In this document: positions 1 to 6,809 of the stretch, piece after piece
How the letters are laid out: each line of letters opens with the position of its first letter
Position numbering within the stretch: the first letter of the stretch is position 1
Assembly: GCF_001676615.1 (NCBI RefSeq)
Contig: NZ_LYXZ01000034.1
Span: forward strand, 62,001-126,000
DNA from: Labrys sp. WJW
GTDB taxonomy: Bacteria > Pseudomonadota > Alphaproteobacteria > Rhizobiales > Labraceae
DNA length: 64,000 nt
Direction of reading: 5' to 3'
Made by a program: the position numbers and the translations under genes
Notes under the pieces: generated by a model
What the model was told of the DNA's origin: nothing
Database searches by the model: none
The model's input: only the letters and a program-made list of their open reading frames with translations

Positions 1-1148
1 TAATCCGGCACGAGCGGCACGGCTGGCGGCAGGCGGTTGGAGGGATCCTTGAACCAGCTTTGCAGCCGGGCGAGGGCCTGGGCCAGCGTTGCCTGCACGA
101 TGGGGCGGCGCTCGGCGTCATAGCTGTCAAGCAGGCTCGGCCCGGCCTTGCCCTTCAGCACCATGGCCAGCTTCCAGGCGAGGTTGTGGCTGTCGTGAAT
201 GCCGGTATTGCCGCCGAAGGCCCCGGTCGGCGGCATCAGATGGGCGGCGTCGCCGATGAGGAAGGCACGGCCCTCGCGAAAGCGGTCGGCGATGGCAGCG
301 GCGACCTCCCATGCCCTGATGTCGACCGGCTCTGCCTTGATTGCAGGGCTTCCAGCGGCGCGGATCACCAGTTCGCGGCAGCGGGCGGCGTCGAAGTCCT
401 GCGGGCGCTGGCCCTTCTGCGGAAAATACTGCAATGCCAGCAGCCAGCGACCACCGGCGCGCGGCGTGACGGTGCCGTTGAGGTCGGTGATGAAGCAGGA
501 GGTGAAGCGCCGACCCTGCAGGATTGGCGGCAGGTCGGTATCGAAGATGATGCTGATCCAGTGCTGCAGGGGGCCGGGGCCGCTGCGACCGATGCCCAGC
601 CGCTCACGCATGCCGCCATTGCCGCCGTCGGCGGCGATCGCATAGTCGGCGAGCACGATTTCTTCCCGCCCGCTGGCCAGGTTGCGGATGCGGGCGCGGA
701 TCCCCGTGGCGTCCTCACCGAAGCCTTCGAGCTGGTGGTTGAAACGGATGTCGGCGCCATGGCGTTCCGCATGACGACGCAGGATCGGCTCCAGCGCGTG
801 CTGGTCGCAGGTGGCGGGCTGGGTGGGGCTGAAAGGGGAGGCATCCGGCCAGCCGAGATCGCTCCAGTGGATGTCGGGATCGGCGAGACTTCTTGCCCGT
901 GCAATGCCGCCACCCTGCTGATCGCCGGTCTGCTCGGCGCGGATCTCGGTCTCCAGCCCGATGCTGCGGAAGATTTCCATGCTACGCGGCGAGATACCCG
1001 TGAATTTGTACTGGATCGAGGTGCCGGCATGCCGCTCTACCACCAGGCAGTCTATGCCCCGATGGGCGAGCAGCGCGGCTGCCGTCAGGCCGGTAAGGCC
1101 GCCGCCAATGATGAGCACCGAGGTTCTGGTTTGCGGGGTCGTTCCCAT
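1..1148 (-). CDS. FAD-dependent aromatic-type monooxygenase (3' end outside window)
   Basis: Flavoprotein hydroxylase of the PF01494 (phenol/polyketide hydroxylase-like) family, expected to insert one oxygen atom into an aromatic substrate using NAD(P)H and O2. About 382 codons are visible; the C-terminal part lies beyond base 1. Seen in the translation: an N-terminal dinucleotide fold with GGGLTG near residue 14, the mid-protein DG signature (AADGGNGG) and the FAD ribityl-binding motif GDAAHLMPPTG near residue 295. I chose ATG at 1148 because GGAG lies 9 bases upstream; in-frame ATGs at 1157 and 1163 have poorer spacing. It is divergent from a MarR-type gene and an operator palindrome lies between them, so MarR-controlled expression responding to an aromatic ligand is the natural inference. 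The substrate cannot be told. Confidence 0.85.
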   Translation of the reverse strand, partial: MGTTPQTRTSVLIIGGGLTGLTAAALLAHRGIDCLVVERHAGTSIQYKFTGISPRSMEIFRSIGLETEIRAEQTGDQQGGGIARARSLADPDIHWSDLGWPDASPFSPTQPATCDQHALEPILRRHAERHGADIRFNHQLEGFGEDATGIRARIRNLASGREEIVLADYAIAADGGNGGMRERLGIGRSGPGPLQHWISIIFDTDLPPILQGRRFTSCFITDLNGTVTPRAGGRWLLALQYFPQKGQRPQDFDAARCRELVIRAAGSPAIKAEPVDIRAWEVAAAIADRFREGRAFLIGDAAHLMPPTGAFGGNTGIHDSHNLAWKLAMVLKGKAGPSLLDSYDAERRPIVQATLAQALARLQSWFKDPSNRLPPAVPLVPD

Positions 1149-1178
1149 GGCTGCCATCTCCATTCATTATTATTTTGA

Positions 1179-1203
1179 TTGACTAAAATATTTTAATAGT
1201 CAA
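1179..1203. promoter_or_regulatory. Probable MarR operator (7-bp inverted repeat)
   Basis: TTGACTA (1179-1185) and TAGTCAA (1197-1203) form a perfect inverted repeat separated by 11 AT-rich bases, in the short gap between the divergent monooxygenase and MarR-like genes. Size, symmetry and placement fit a MarR dimer site that would repress both directions. The assignment to this regulator is inference from position. Confidence 0.65.
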
Positions 1204-1246
1204 ATATTTTTAGCGAACGAATTTCCATGTGCCCGAGGATGCCCTG

Positions 1247-1684
1247 ATGACGCCGCCGGATCGCAGCCCCGACCCCGCTTCGACGGCCTGGCGGCTGATG
1301 TTCGATTATCTGATGCGCTCCTCGCCGCAGCGCCTGGAGAGCTTGCAAAGCCGCGGCCTCACGCCCAACGATTCCAGGGTCCTGTTCACCCTCGATCGGG
1401 AAGAGGCGCGTCCGATCGGCACGCTGGCGCGGCAATGGGGTGCCGATCCCTCGACGGCGACCTGGCTGGTAGATCGGCTGGAGCGGGCGGACCTTGCCGA
1501 GCGCTCGCCAGCGCCGGGCGATCGCCGGGTGAAGCTGGTGCGGCTCACCGAAAAGGGAGAGGTCACCCGCAAGGAGTTGATGGAAGAATATTATCGCACG
1601 CCGCGCGAAGTCGCAGCGCTCGCCCCGGTCGACCTGGCGGAACTGGTTCGCATCTTCTCCAAATTGAACCAGAGCGTGGAATGA
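1247..1684 (+). CDS. MarR family transcriptional regulator
   Basis: Winged-helix repressor of 145 residues, normal MarR length. The winged helix is visible around residues 45-95 (TLARQWGADPSTATWLVDRL, then the wing with GDRRVKLVRLTEKG), which is the MarR signature. ATG at 1247 is preceded by GAGG with 8 bases of spacing; an in-frame GTG at 1229 would add six residues and has no ribosome-binding site. It is divergent from the FAD monooxygenase and next to a 25-base palindrome, so it probably controls that gene and itself. The ligand is unknown. Confidence 0.88.
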   Translation: MTPPDRSPDPASTAWRLMFDYLMRSSPQRLESLQSRGLTPNDSRVLFTLDREEARPIGTLARQWGADPSTATWLVDRLERADLAERSPAPGDRRVKLVRLTEKGEVTRKELMEEYYRTPREVAALAPVDLAELVRIFSKLNQSVE

Positions 1685-1721
1685 GACGGCATCGCTGCCG
1701 GCTTCAAAGGCCGGCGGGCGC

Positions 1722-1750
1722 AAAGAAAAAGGGCAGCCCGGAGGCCGCCC
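1722..1750 (-). terminator. Intrinsic terminator downstream of the RlpA-like gene
   Basis: Read on the minus strand, GGGCGGCC and GGCTGCCC form an 8-bp stem (one G·U pair) with a 4-base loop, followed by a T-rich run. It lies about 30 bases past the stop of the RlpA-like gene and between convergent genes. Confidence 0.7.
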
Positions 1751-1781
1751 CAATTCGCTCGTCTTCTCTTTATTGTCTCGC

Positions 1782-2153
1782 TCAGCGGGCTGCGAGCCGC
1801 TCCATCTTCACCTTGGCGGTGCCCGAAGACACCATGCCGACGGCGCGGGCGGCGCCATAGGAGAGATCGAGGACACGGCCTTTGGCGAAGGGACCCCGGT
1901 CGGTGATGCGCACCACCACCTTCTTGCCATTGCGCAGGTTCGTCACCTGCAGCTTGGTTCCGAAGGGCAGGGAGCGATGCGCGGCAGTCAGGCCGCCCGG
2001 GTTGAAACGTTCGCCATTGGCAGTGCGGCGACCGCTAAATTCCTTGCCGTAGTAGGAGGCCACACCGACGGAGTCAGCATAGCTAGTTCCCGTCATCGTT
2101 AGTAGAGTAATTGCTGCGGCAAAAAATGTAGCGTTCGTCGTTTTAGACGTCAT
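1782..2153 (-). CDS. RlpA-like double-psi beta-barrel protein, secreted
   Basis: Short (123 aa) exported protein made of a signal peptide (residues 1-26, ending TSYA) and one RlpA/DPBB domain. The family signatures VASYYGKEFSGRRTANGE, AAHRSLPFGTKLQVTN and VRITDRGPFAKGRVLDLS are all present. RlpA proteins are septal lytic transglycosylases that cleave glycan strands lacking stem peptides; the Asp and His usually needed (ITDRGP, AAHR) are seen here. It has no SPOR domain, so targeting to denuded septal glycan is not expected by that route; many alphaproteobacteria carry such short versions. An intrinsic terminator follows. Confidence 0.85.
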   Translation of the reverse strand: MTSKTTNATFFAAAITLLTMTGTSYADSVGVASYYGKEFSGRRTANGERFNPGGLTAAHRSLPFGTKLQVTNLRNGKKVVVRITDRGPFAKGRVLDLSYGAARAVGMVSSGTAKVKMERLAAR

Positions 2154-2300
2154 TCAGTCAAGCTCTCAATAGTTGGGGATGCGCCGGGTTATAAGGTGAA
2201 TTGTGTTCTCAATATGATTGACAAAAAAGACCCGATGAACTCAAGGACTTAACTCTGTTGTCAGCGCTCCGGAGAGCTAATCTGGACTGGATTTCCAGAC

Positions 2301-2334
2301 AAAAAACACGCCGGATTTGAACCCAGGTGGCGTG
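2301..2334 (-). terminator. Terminator-like hairpin upstream of the RlpA-like gene
   Basis: On the minus strand CACGCC (2334-2329) pairs with GGCGTG (2312-2307) over a 16-base loop and is followed at once by six T residues. No minus-strand gene ends here; the nearest minus-strand gene starts downstream at 2153. It is either a leader attenuator, the end of a short unseen transcript, or chance. The loop contains GGGTTCAAATCC, which resembles a tRNA T-loop, but no tRNA can be built around it. Confidence 0.35.
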
Positions 2335-2364
2335 CTCGGGAAAGGACATGTTAAGACCGCCGTC

Positions 2365-3309
2365 ATGGCTCTGATTTGGACCCTCACGGACGGCAAGGCG
2401 GGCGATGCCCTGCAGTGCCTCGGCGTTGCCGAGGCGGTGCTGGCGCAAGCCGGCGGCAGCATTGTGGAGCACAAGGTATCGCCGCGGCGCCTCTATGCCC
2501 TTGCCATGCCCTGGGGGCCGCCCGATCCGGCCGACCTGCGCAACCTGGCTCCGCCCTGGCCCGACCTGGTGATCGCCTCCGGCCGTCGCGCCGTGAGCTA
2601 TCTGTCCTGGCTCAAGCGGCGCTCGCCTGAGACGCTGACCGTATTTCTCAAGGATCCTCGCACCGGAACCAAAGCGGCGGATTTCATCTGGGTGCCGGCG
2701 CATGACCGTCTGCGCGGGCCCAATGTGTTGGCGACGCTGACCTCGCCGCACCGGCAAACGCCGGACGTGCTGGCGGCAGCGCGCGCGGGGGCTCGTGCCG
2801 AACTCACGGCCCTGCCGCAACCGCGTGTCGCCGTGTTGGCGGGCGGTCCCTCCAAGGACGTCGCCTTTGCTCCCGATGATGTAGACGGCTTCGTATCGGC
2901 ATTGTCGCGGCTGGCCGATAGCGGGGTGGGGCTGATGGTCACCCCATCGCGCCGCACGCCGCCCGCGATGGCACAGGCGATCGCGCGGGCCCTGGAGGGC
3001 AAACCGGCGTGGATCTGGGACGGGCAGGGGCCAAATCCCTATGCGCAGATGCTGGGGTTGGCGGATGCTTTCGTGGTTACCGCCGATTCAGCCAACATGC
3101 TCAGCGAGGCAGCGGCGACCGGCAAGACCGTCCATGTCTACCTGCCCAAGGGCGTTCCAGCCAAGATCATGCGCCTCGTCGACGGCCTGATTGCGCACGG
3201 GGCTGTGGTGAAGTTCGACGGGCATCTTGAAAACCACCCCTATGAACCCCTAGATTCAACCCCTTTGATTGCTCAAGAAATCCTCGCGCGCCTTCGCGCG
3301 GCATCCTGA
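2365..3309 (+). CDS. ELM1-family protein (DUF1022), glycosyltransferase-like fold
   Basis: 314-residue protein of the PF06258 family, annotated in bacteria as mitochondrial fission ELM1-like protein by similarity to the plant protein; its bacterial role is not established. The typical opening [14 protein letters not shown] is present, as are [11 protein letters not shown] and the C-terminal [17 protein letters not shown] and LPKGVPAK segments, which resemble the donor-binding half of GT-B glycosyltransferases. Start ATG at 2365 fits the family N-terminus; the open frame extends upstream only through non-ATG codons. trxB follows 14 bases after the stop, so the two may be cotranscribed. Confidence 0.82.
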   Translation: MALIWTLTDGKAGDALQCLGVAEAVLAQAGGSIVEHKVSPRRLYALAMPWGPPDPADLRNLAPPWPDLVIASGRRAVSYLSWLKRRSPETLTVFLKDPRTGTKAADFIWVPAHDRLRGPNVLATLTSPHRQTPDVLAAARAGARAELTALPQPRVAVLAGGPSKDVAFAPDDVDGFVSALSRLADSGVGLMVTPSRRTPPAMAQAIARALEGKPAWIWDGQGPNPYAQMLGLADAFVVTADSANMLSEAAATGKTVHVYLPKGVPAKIMRLVDGLIAHGAVVKFDGHLENHPYEPLDSTPLIAQEILARLRAAS

Positions 3310-3323
3310 ATTGGAACCTCGGT

Positions 3324-4286
3324 ATGGCTACCCGTCACTCCAAGCTCATCATCCTCGGCTCGGGCCCGGCGGGCTATACCGCGGCGATCTACGCTGCACG
3401 CGCCAATTTGTCGCCCCTGCTGATCTCCGGCATCCAGCCGGGCGGCCAGCTCACCATCACCACGGATGTCGAGAATTATCCTGGCTTCTCCTCGGTGATC
3501 CAGGGACCCTGGCTGATGGAGGAAATGCGCAAGCAGGCCGAGCATATGGGCACGGGCATGGTTTCCGACCATATCTCCAAGGTCGACCTATCGCAGCGCC
3601 CGTTCCGCCTGGAAGGGGATACGGGTGACATCTATTTCGCCGATGCCCTGATCATCGCCACCGGTGCCCAGGCCAAATGGCTGGAAATGCCGTCGGAGGA
3701 GAAGTTCCGCGGTTTCGGCGTCTCGGCTTGCGCGACCTGCGATGGTTTCTTCTTCCGCAATCGCAACGTTACCGTCGTCGGTGGCGGCAACACGGCCGTG
3801 GAAGAGGCGCTTTATCTAGCCAATATCGCGGCCAAGGTGACGGTTGTGCATCGGCGCGATCATTTCAGGGCGGAAAAGATCCTGCAGGATCGCCTGTTCA
3901 AGCATCCCAATATCGAGGTGGTCTGGAACAGCGCGCTCGACGAGATCGGCGGCAACGAGATCCCGCTGGGTGTTACGCATGTCAATCTGCGCAATGTCGA
4001 AACCGGCGTCGTGACCAAGCATGACACGGACGGCGTTTTCATTGCCATCGGGCATAAGCCCGCCTCCGAACTCTTCGCCGGACAGCTAACCTTCAAGAAT
4101 GGCGGCTATATCCAGACCGTCGCGGGCACGACGGCGACCAGCGTTCCGGGTGTCTACGCCGCCGGCGACGTCGCCGACGACGTCTATCGCCAGGCCGTTA
4201 CCGCGGCCGGGATGGGCTGCATGGCGGCGCTCGAGGCGGAGAAATGGCTGGCAGCTGAGGAAGTCCACAGGGAAGCTGCGGAATAA
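3324..4286 (+). CDS. trxB: Thioredoxin-disulfide reductase
   Basis: Full-length (320 aa) low-molecular-weight thioredoxin reductase: NADPH reduces FAD, then the CATC redox pair (Cys136/Cys139, in CATCDGFF), then thioredoxin. Also visible are the FAD-binding GSGPAG near residue 12, the NADPH-binding [10 protein letters not shown] and HRRDHFRA, and the C-terminal [15 protein letters not shown] stands 8 bases before the ATG. It sits between the ELM1-like gene and the lsrB/vtlR regulator gene; trxB next to this regulator is a conserved pairing in Rhizobiales, linking it to thiol homeostasis. Confidence 0.97.
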   Translation: MATRHSKLIILGSGPAGYTAAIYAARANLSPLLISGIQPGGQLTITTDVENYPGFSSVIQGPWLMEEMRKQAEHMGTGMVSDHISKVDLSQRPFRLEGDTGDIYFADALIIATGAQAKWLEMPSEEKFRGFGVSACATCDGFFFRNRNVTVVGGGNTAVEEALYLANIAAKVTVVHRRDHFRAEKILQDRLFKHPNIEVVWNSALDEIGGNEIPLGVTHVNLRNVETGVVTKHDTDGVFIAIGHKPASELFAGQLTFKNGGYIQTVAGTTATSVPGVYAAGDVADDVYRQAVTAAGMGCMAALEAEKWLAAEEVHREAAE

Positions 4287-4462
4287 ATCGATTTCCGCCC
4301 TAAATTTGCCACCCGTTTCAAACTTTTAGGCAATCATCATATACTCTGCGCAAATCAGATCTTCGCGCGTCGCCGAATACGCGTTGAACTTGGCCGACGT
4401 TGAACCGAAGCAAAGCAAGGGTCGAAGCGCAGAATCTGGAGCGGGGCTGAACTGGGTGCTTC

Positions 4463-5353
4463 ATGGATTGGGATAAGCTCAAGGTCTTTCACGCGGCTGC
4501 GGAGGCCGGCAGCTTCACGCATGCGGGCGACGTGCTCGGATTGTCGCAGTCGGCCGTCAGCCGGCAGGTCTCCGCTCTGGAGGGGGACCTGCGCACGCCG
4601 CTGTTCCATCGCCATGCGCGCGGGTTGATCCTGACCGAACAGGGCGAGATGCTGTTCCGCACCACCCAGGACGTCATGCTCAAGCTGGAAGCGGCGATGG
4701 GCGCCCTCAGCGACAGCCGGGAAAAGCCGAACGGGGAATTGCGCCTGACCACCACTGTGGGGCTCGGGACCTATTGGCTGACGCCGCGCATCGGCGAGTT
4801 TCTCGATCTTTATCCCGACATGCGGCTCAAGCTCCTGCTGACAGAGCAGGAGCTCGACCTGGGCATGCGTGAAGCCGATGTCGCGTTGCGCATGCGCCAG
4901 CCCGAGCAGGGCGACCTCATTCAGCGCCGGCTGTTCACGGTGCATTTCCATGCCTATGCCGCGCCCGAATATATCAAGCGTTTCGGCCAGCCGCGCAGCA
5001 TCGAGGAGATCGACCGCCACCGCATCATCAGCTTCGGCGGCACGGCCGGCAGCTTCCTGCAGGCGATCAATTGGCTGAATACCGTCGGGCGCGATCCCAA
5101 GGATCCGCGCGAGCCGGTATTCGAGGTCAACAATCTCGGCGGCGTCAAGACGGCAGTGGAGAGGGGCGTCGGCCTCGCCGTGCTGCCCGATTATCTCGTC
5201 GGCCGTGAGTCGACGCTGGTGCAGGTGCTGCCCGATGCGGAAATGCCGCAGCTCGAGACCTATTTCGTTTATCCCGAGGAGATGAAGAATCTGGCACGCA
5301 TCCAGGTTCTCCGGGATTTCCTGGTCAGCAAGGCCCAGCGCTGGGCCTTCTAA
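4463..5353 (+). CDS. lsrB: LysR regulator LsrB/VtlR
   Basis: LysR-type regulator, 296 aa, with N-terminal helix-turn-helix (residues 4-63; AGDVLGLSQSAVSRQVSALE) and periplasmic-binding-like effector domain. The opening MDWDKLKVFHAAAEAGSFTH, the trxB neighbour and a probable AbcR sRNA downstream match the LsrB (Sinorhizobium) / VtlR (Brucella, Agrobacterium) group. VtlR activates an AbcR sRNA gene and small DUF1127 genes in those hosts. A possible -10 (TATACT, 4340-4345) lies in the 176-base gap after trxB. Oddity: the translated protein contains no cysteine, although S. meliloti LsrB has been reported to sense oxidants through cysteines. Family certain; orthology likely. Confidence 0.88.
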   Translation: MDWDKLKVFHAAAEAGSFTHAGDVLGLSQSAVSRQVSALEGDLRTPLFHRHARGLILTEQGEMLFRTTQDVMLKLEAAMGALSDSREKPNGELRLTTTVGLGTYWLTPRIGEFLDLYPDMRLKLLLTEQELDLGMREADVALRMRQPEQGDLIQRRLFTVHFHAYAAPEYIKRFGQPRSIEEIDRHRIISFGGTAGSFLQAINWLNTVGRDPKDPREPVFEVNNLGGVKTAVERGVGLAVLPDYLVGRESTLVQVLPDAEMPQLETYFVYPEEMKNLARIQVLRDFLVSKAQRWAF

Positions 5354-5721
5354 AGCACCGTGCCGAGAAGGGGACACCCCGCTTTTCGGCAAAAGACGCT
5401 GCAGCAACCATGACTCACGGCTTCAGGCCTGATTTCGGAAACGGGTCGGATGCCGTGGCGCCCCTGCGGTTCGTTTAGGCGCCATCAGATTTGCACGGGG
5501 CATGTCTTTGTCGGGCATGGCGCGGCAAGGGAGTGTTTTGCTGATTGCGATGCGCGTGGCCTCCGGGCAGCCGGATCAAAGTCGGAGCATTTCCCACCCG
5601 GGTCAATTTCCTTGCTCCAGGTGGCGTTCGGCGGCCGCCTGCCTGTTTTGGCAGCAGGGGCGCGTAATGTGCCCGCATGATCAAGGATTGGGCGACAAGG
5701 GTGTGCATTTTGGCAGCAATT
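5354..5721. other. Non-coding stretch between lsrB and the sRNA promoter
   Basis: No open frame here has a ribosome-binding site or recognisable product. An interrupted hairpin with arms GCCGA and TCGGC stands just after lsrB (about 5361-5389) without a T-run. A second structure with arms GGAGCA and TGCTCC around a pyrimidine-rich loop (about 5585-5620) might be a second small RNA, but I see no promoter or terminator for it. Confidence 0.4.
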
Positions 5722-5742
5722 GCATCTATGCGCAGCACGCAG
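5722..5742 (+). promoter_or_regulatory. Putative activator site upstream of the AbcR-like sRNA
   Basis: GCATCTATGCG, three variable bases, then CACGCAG. The first half is a near-palindrome (GCAT-CT-ATGC). It is centred about 66 bases before the inferred sRNA start, the usual place of a LysR recognition site. The same 18 fixed bases with the same spacing recur at 24503-24523. LsrB/VtlR, encoded just upstream, is the obvious candidate, by inference. Confidence 0.5.
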
Positions 5743-5763
5743 GGCCGGCATGTGAAAGAAAAC

Positions 5764-5791
5764 GTTGCAGCAGGGGGCCGGCAAATATAAT
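5764..5791 (+). promoter_or_regulatory. Promoter of the AbcR-like sRNA
   Basis: A consensus -10 TATAAT (5786-5791) lies 16 bases after GTTGCA (5764-5769), a weak -35 as expected for an activated promoter. It places the transcript start near 5798. Confidence 0.6.
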
Positions 5792-5797
5792 CTCAGC

Positions 5798-5921
5798 CTT
5801 GTCAGACGTTCGGGCCATCATCCTCCCGGTGGCGACCTGGAGCATCTGACGTTCCCCTCTGGATGGTGACTTTTGGACTTTGTCCAAGCTACGGCCGGGT
5901 TCGTCCCGGCCGTCTTTTTTT
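5798..5921 (+). ncRNA. abcR: AbcR-type trans-acting small RNA (alpha-r15 family), probable
   Basis: About 124 nt with the three-hairpin layout of AbcR/alpha-r15 RNAs. Hairpin 1: GTCAGA (5801-5806) pairs with TCTGAC (5845-5850) and its loop exposes CCTCCC, an anti-Shine-Dalgarno sequence. A second pyrimidine patch, TTCCCCTCT (5852-5860), is single-stranded. Hairpin 2: TTGGAC-TTT-GTCCAA (5873-5887). Hairpin 3 is a GC-rich terminator. In other Rhizobiales alpha-r15 loci lie directly downstream of a LysR gene, as here. AbcR RNAs act with Hfq to block translation of ABC-transporter and other uptake mRNAs. Only one copy is evident, where many relatives have two in tandem. The assignment rests on structure, motifs and synteny, not on an alignment. 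Confidence 0.75.
5891..5921 (+). terminator. Intrinsic terminator of the sRNA
   Basis: ACGGCCGGG and CCCGGCCGT form a perfect 9-bp stem with loop TTCGT, followed by C and seven T. It is the strongest terminator in the window and ends no protein gene. Confidence 0.92.
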
Positions 5922-6386
5922 GTCCAGAGTGCAAGGCGGTAGTTTTCTACAGCCTGCTTCATCGACACGATGCTACATGACAACTTTGTAACAACGCTGA
6001 AAGGGAAAGTTTTTCCTTCCGGTGTTGCCGGGCTAAGTCCCGATTACGGAGGTGCGAGCGCCGATCCAGCTGAGCTCGGGCTCTTCATGTCGAGGAGAGA
6101 ATACCGCCGCCTGAGAACGGGACGGCATCCATATACCGCCGGACGGTCTCGGCAAGACGATGATCTGGCCAATACGTTGGCAGCAGGATCAGGTTTTAAG
6201 CAGCATGGGACTGAGCGGTTCGAGGTGCCCTTCGAAAGGCCAGCTGACTTTTCGACGTATGAAAATGCAGCGAGACAGGGGATCGGCAAAAAGGCGAATC
6301 GGCCGCAGGATCCCCCGCGGGATCGTGGCAATGAAGGGCCGGTTCGTTGTAACCATTTGATCGCTTGATCGCAGGGGAGGCGCAGC
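5922..6386. other. Non-coding stretch after the sRNA
   Basis: 465 bases without a supported gene. An open frame from 5970 (132 codons) resembles no family known to me and has no clear ribosome-binding site. polA, which commonly follows alpha-r15 loci in relatives, is not present. I see no further hairpin-terminator or promoter of note. Confidence 0.4.
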
Positions 6387-6779
6387 ATGGACCGATTCAC
6401 TGGCGGCTGCCTTTGTGGTGATGTCCGGCTCGTGGCATCGGGGCGCCCATACCGGGTCGGCCTGTGTCACTGTCTCGATTGCCGCAAGCATCATGGGGCG
6501 CTCTTCTATGCCTCCGCAGTGTTCCCCCAAGAGGCGGTGACGATCGAGGGCCAGACACGCGACTATGCCGGCCGGTTTTTCTGTCCCCGTTGCGGCTCGT
6601 CTGTTTTCGCACGCAGCGCTGACGAAATCGAAGTGCATCTGGGCACCCTCGATGCCCCCGATCAGTTGATGCCCACCTATGAAAGCTGGATCATCCGCCG
6701 CGAATCGTGGTTGCCGCCGTTTCCGCTCAAGAGCCACCACGAACGCGATCGTGAAGCTACGGACCGGACTGAAGATTAG
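6387..6779 (+). CDS. GFA family protein (DUF636, CENP-V/GFA fold)
   Basis: 130-residue zinc-binding protein of the glutathione-dependent formaldehyde-activating family (PF04828). The seven metal cysteines of the fold are all visible: Cys8 and Cys10 (CLCGDVR), Cys27, Cys29 and Cys32 (CHCLDCRKHHGA), Cys66 and Cys69 (FCPRCGS). The one characterised member condenses formaldehyde with glutathione, but most family members are uncharacterised. GGGGAGG stands before the ATG. It converges on the CadC-type regulator gene 30 bases away. Family assignment is firm; substrate unknown. Confidence 0.88.
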   Translation: MDRFTGGCLCGDVRLVASGRPYRVGLCHCLDCRKHHGALFYASAVFPQEAVTIEGQTRDYAGRFFCPRCGSSVFARSADEIEVHLGTLDAPDQLMPTYESWIIRRESWLPPFPLKSHHERDREATDRTED

Positions 6780-6809
6780 AGAAGAGGCGATTTTCTCGAA
6801 TCGTGTTTC

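Noticed and set aside
60-1178. Plus-strand open frame of 372 codons over the monooxygenase gene
   Set aside because: The minus strand here encodes a clear FAD monooxygenase with all motifs; the plus-strand product has no recognisable fold and is a GC-rich shadow frame.
2307-2334. tRNA suggested by GGGTTCAAATCC
   Set aside because: The flanking bases do not form a T-stem, acceptor stem, anticodon arm or D arm; it is part of a terminator-like hairpin.
5584-5625. Second AbcR-like RNA copy upstream of the first
   Set aside because: One hairpin with a pyrimidine-rich loop is present, but no -10 element and no terminator; evidence is too weak to call.
5970-6368. 132-codon plus-strand frame after the sRNA
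   Set aside because: No ribosome-binding site, low complexity of motifs and no family resemblance; not convincing as a gene.
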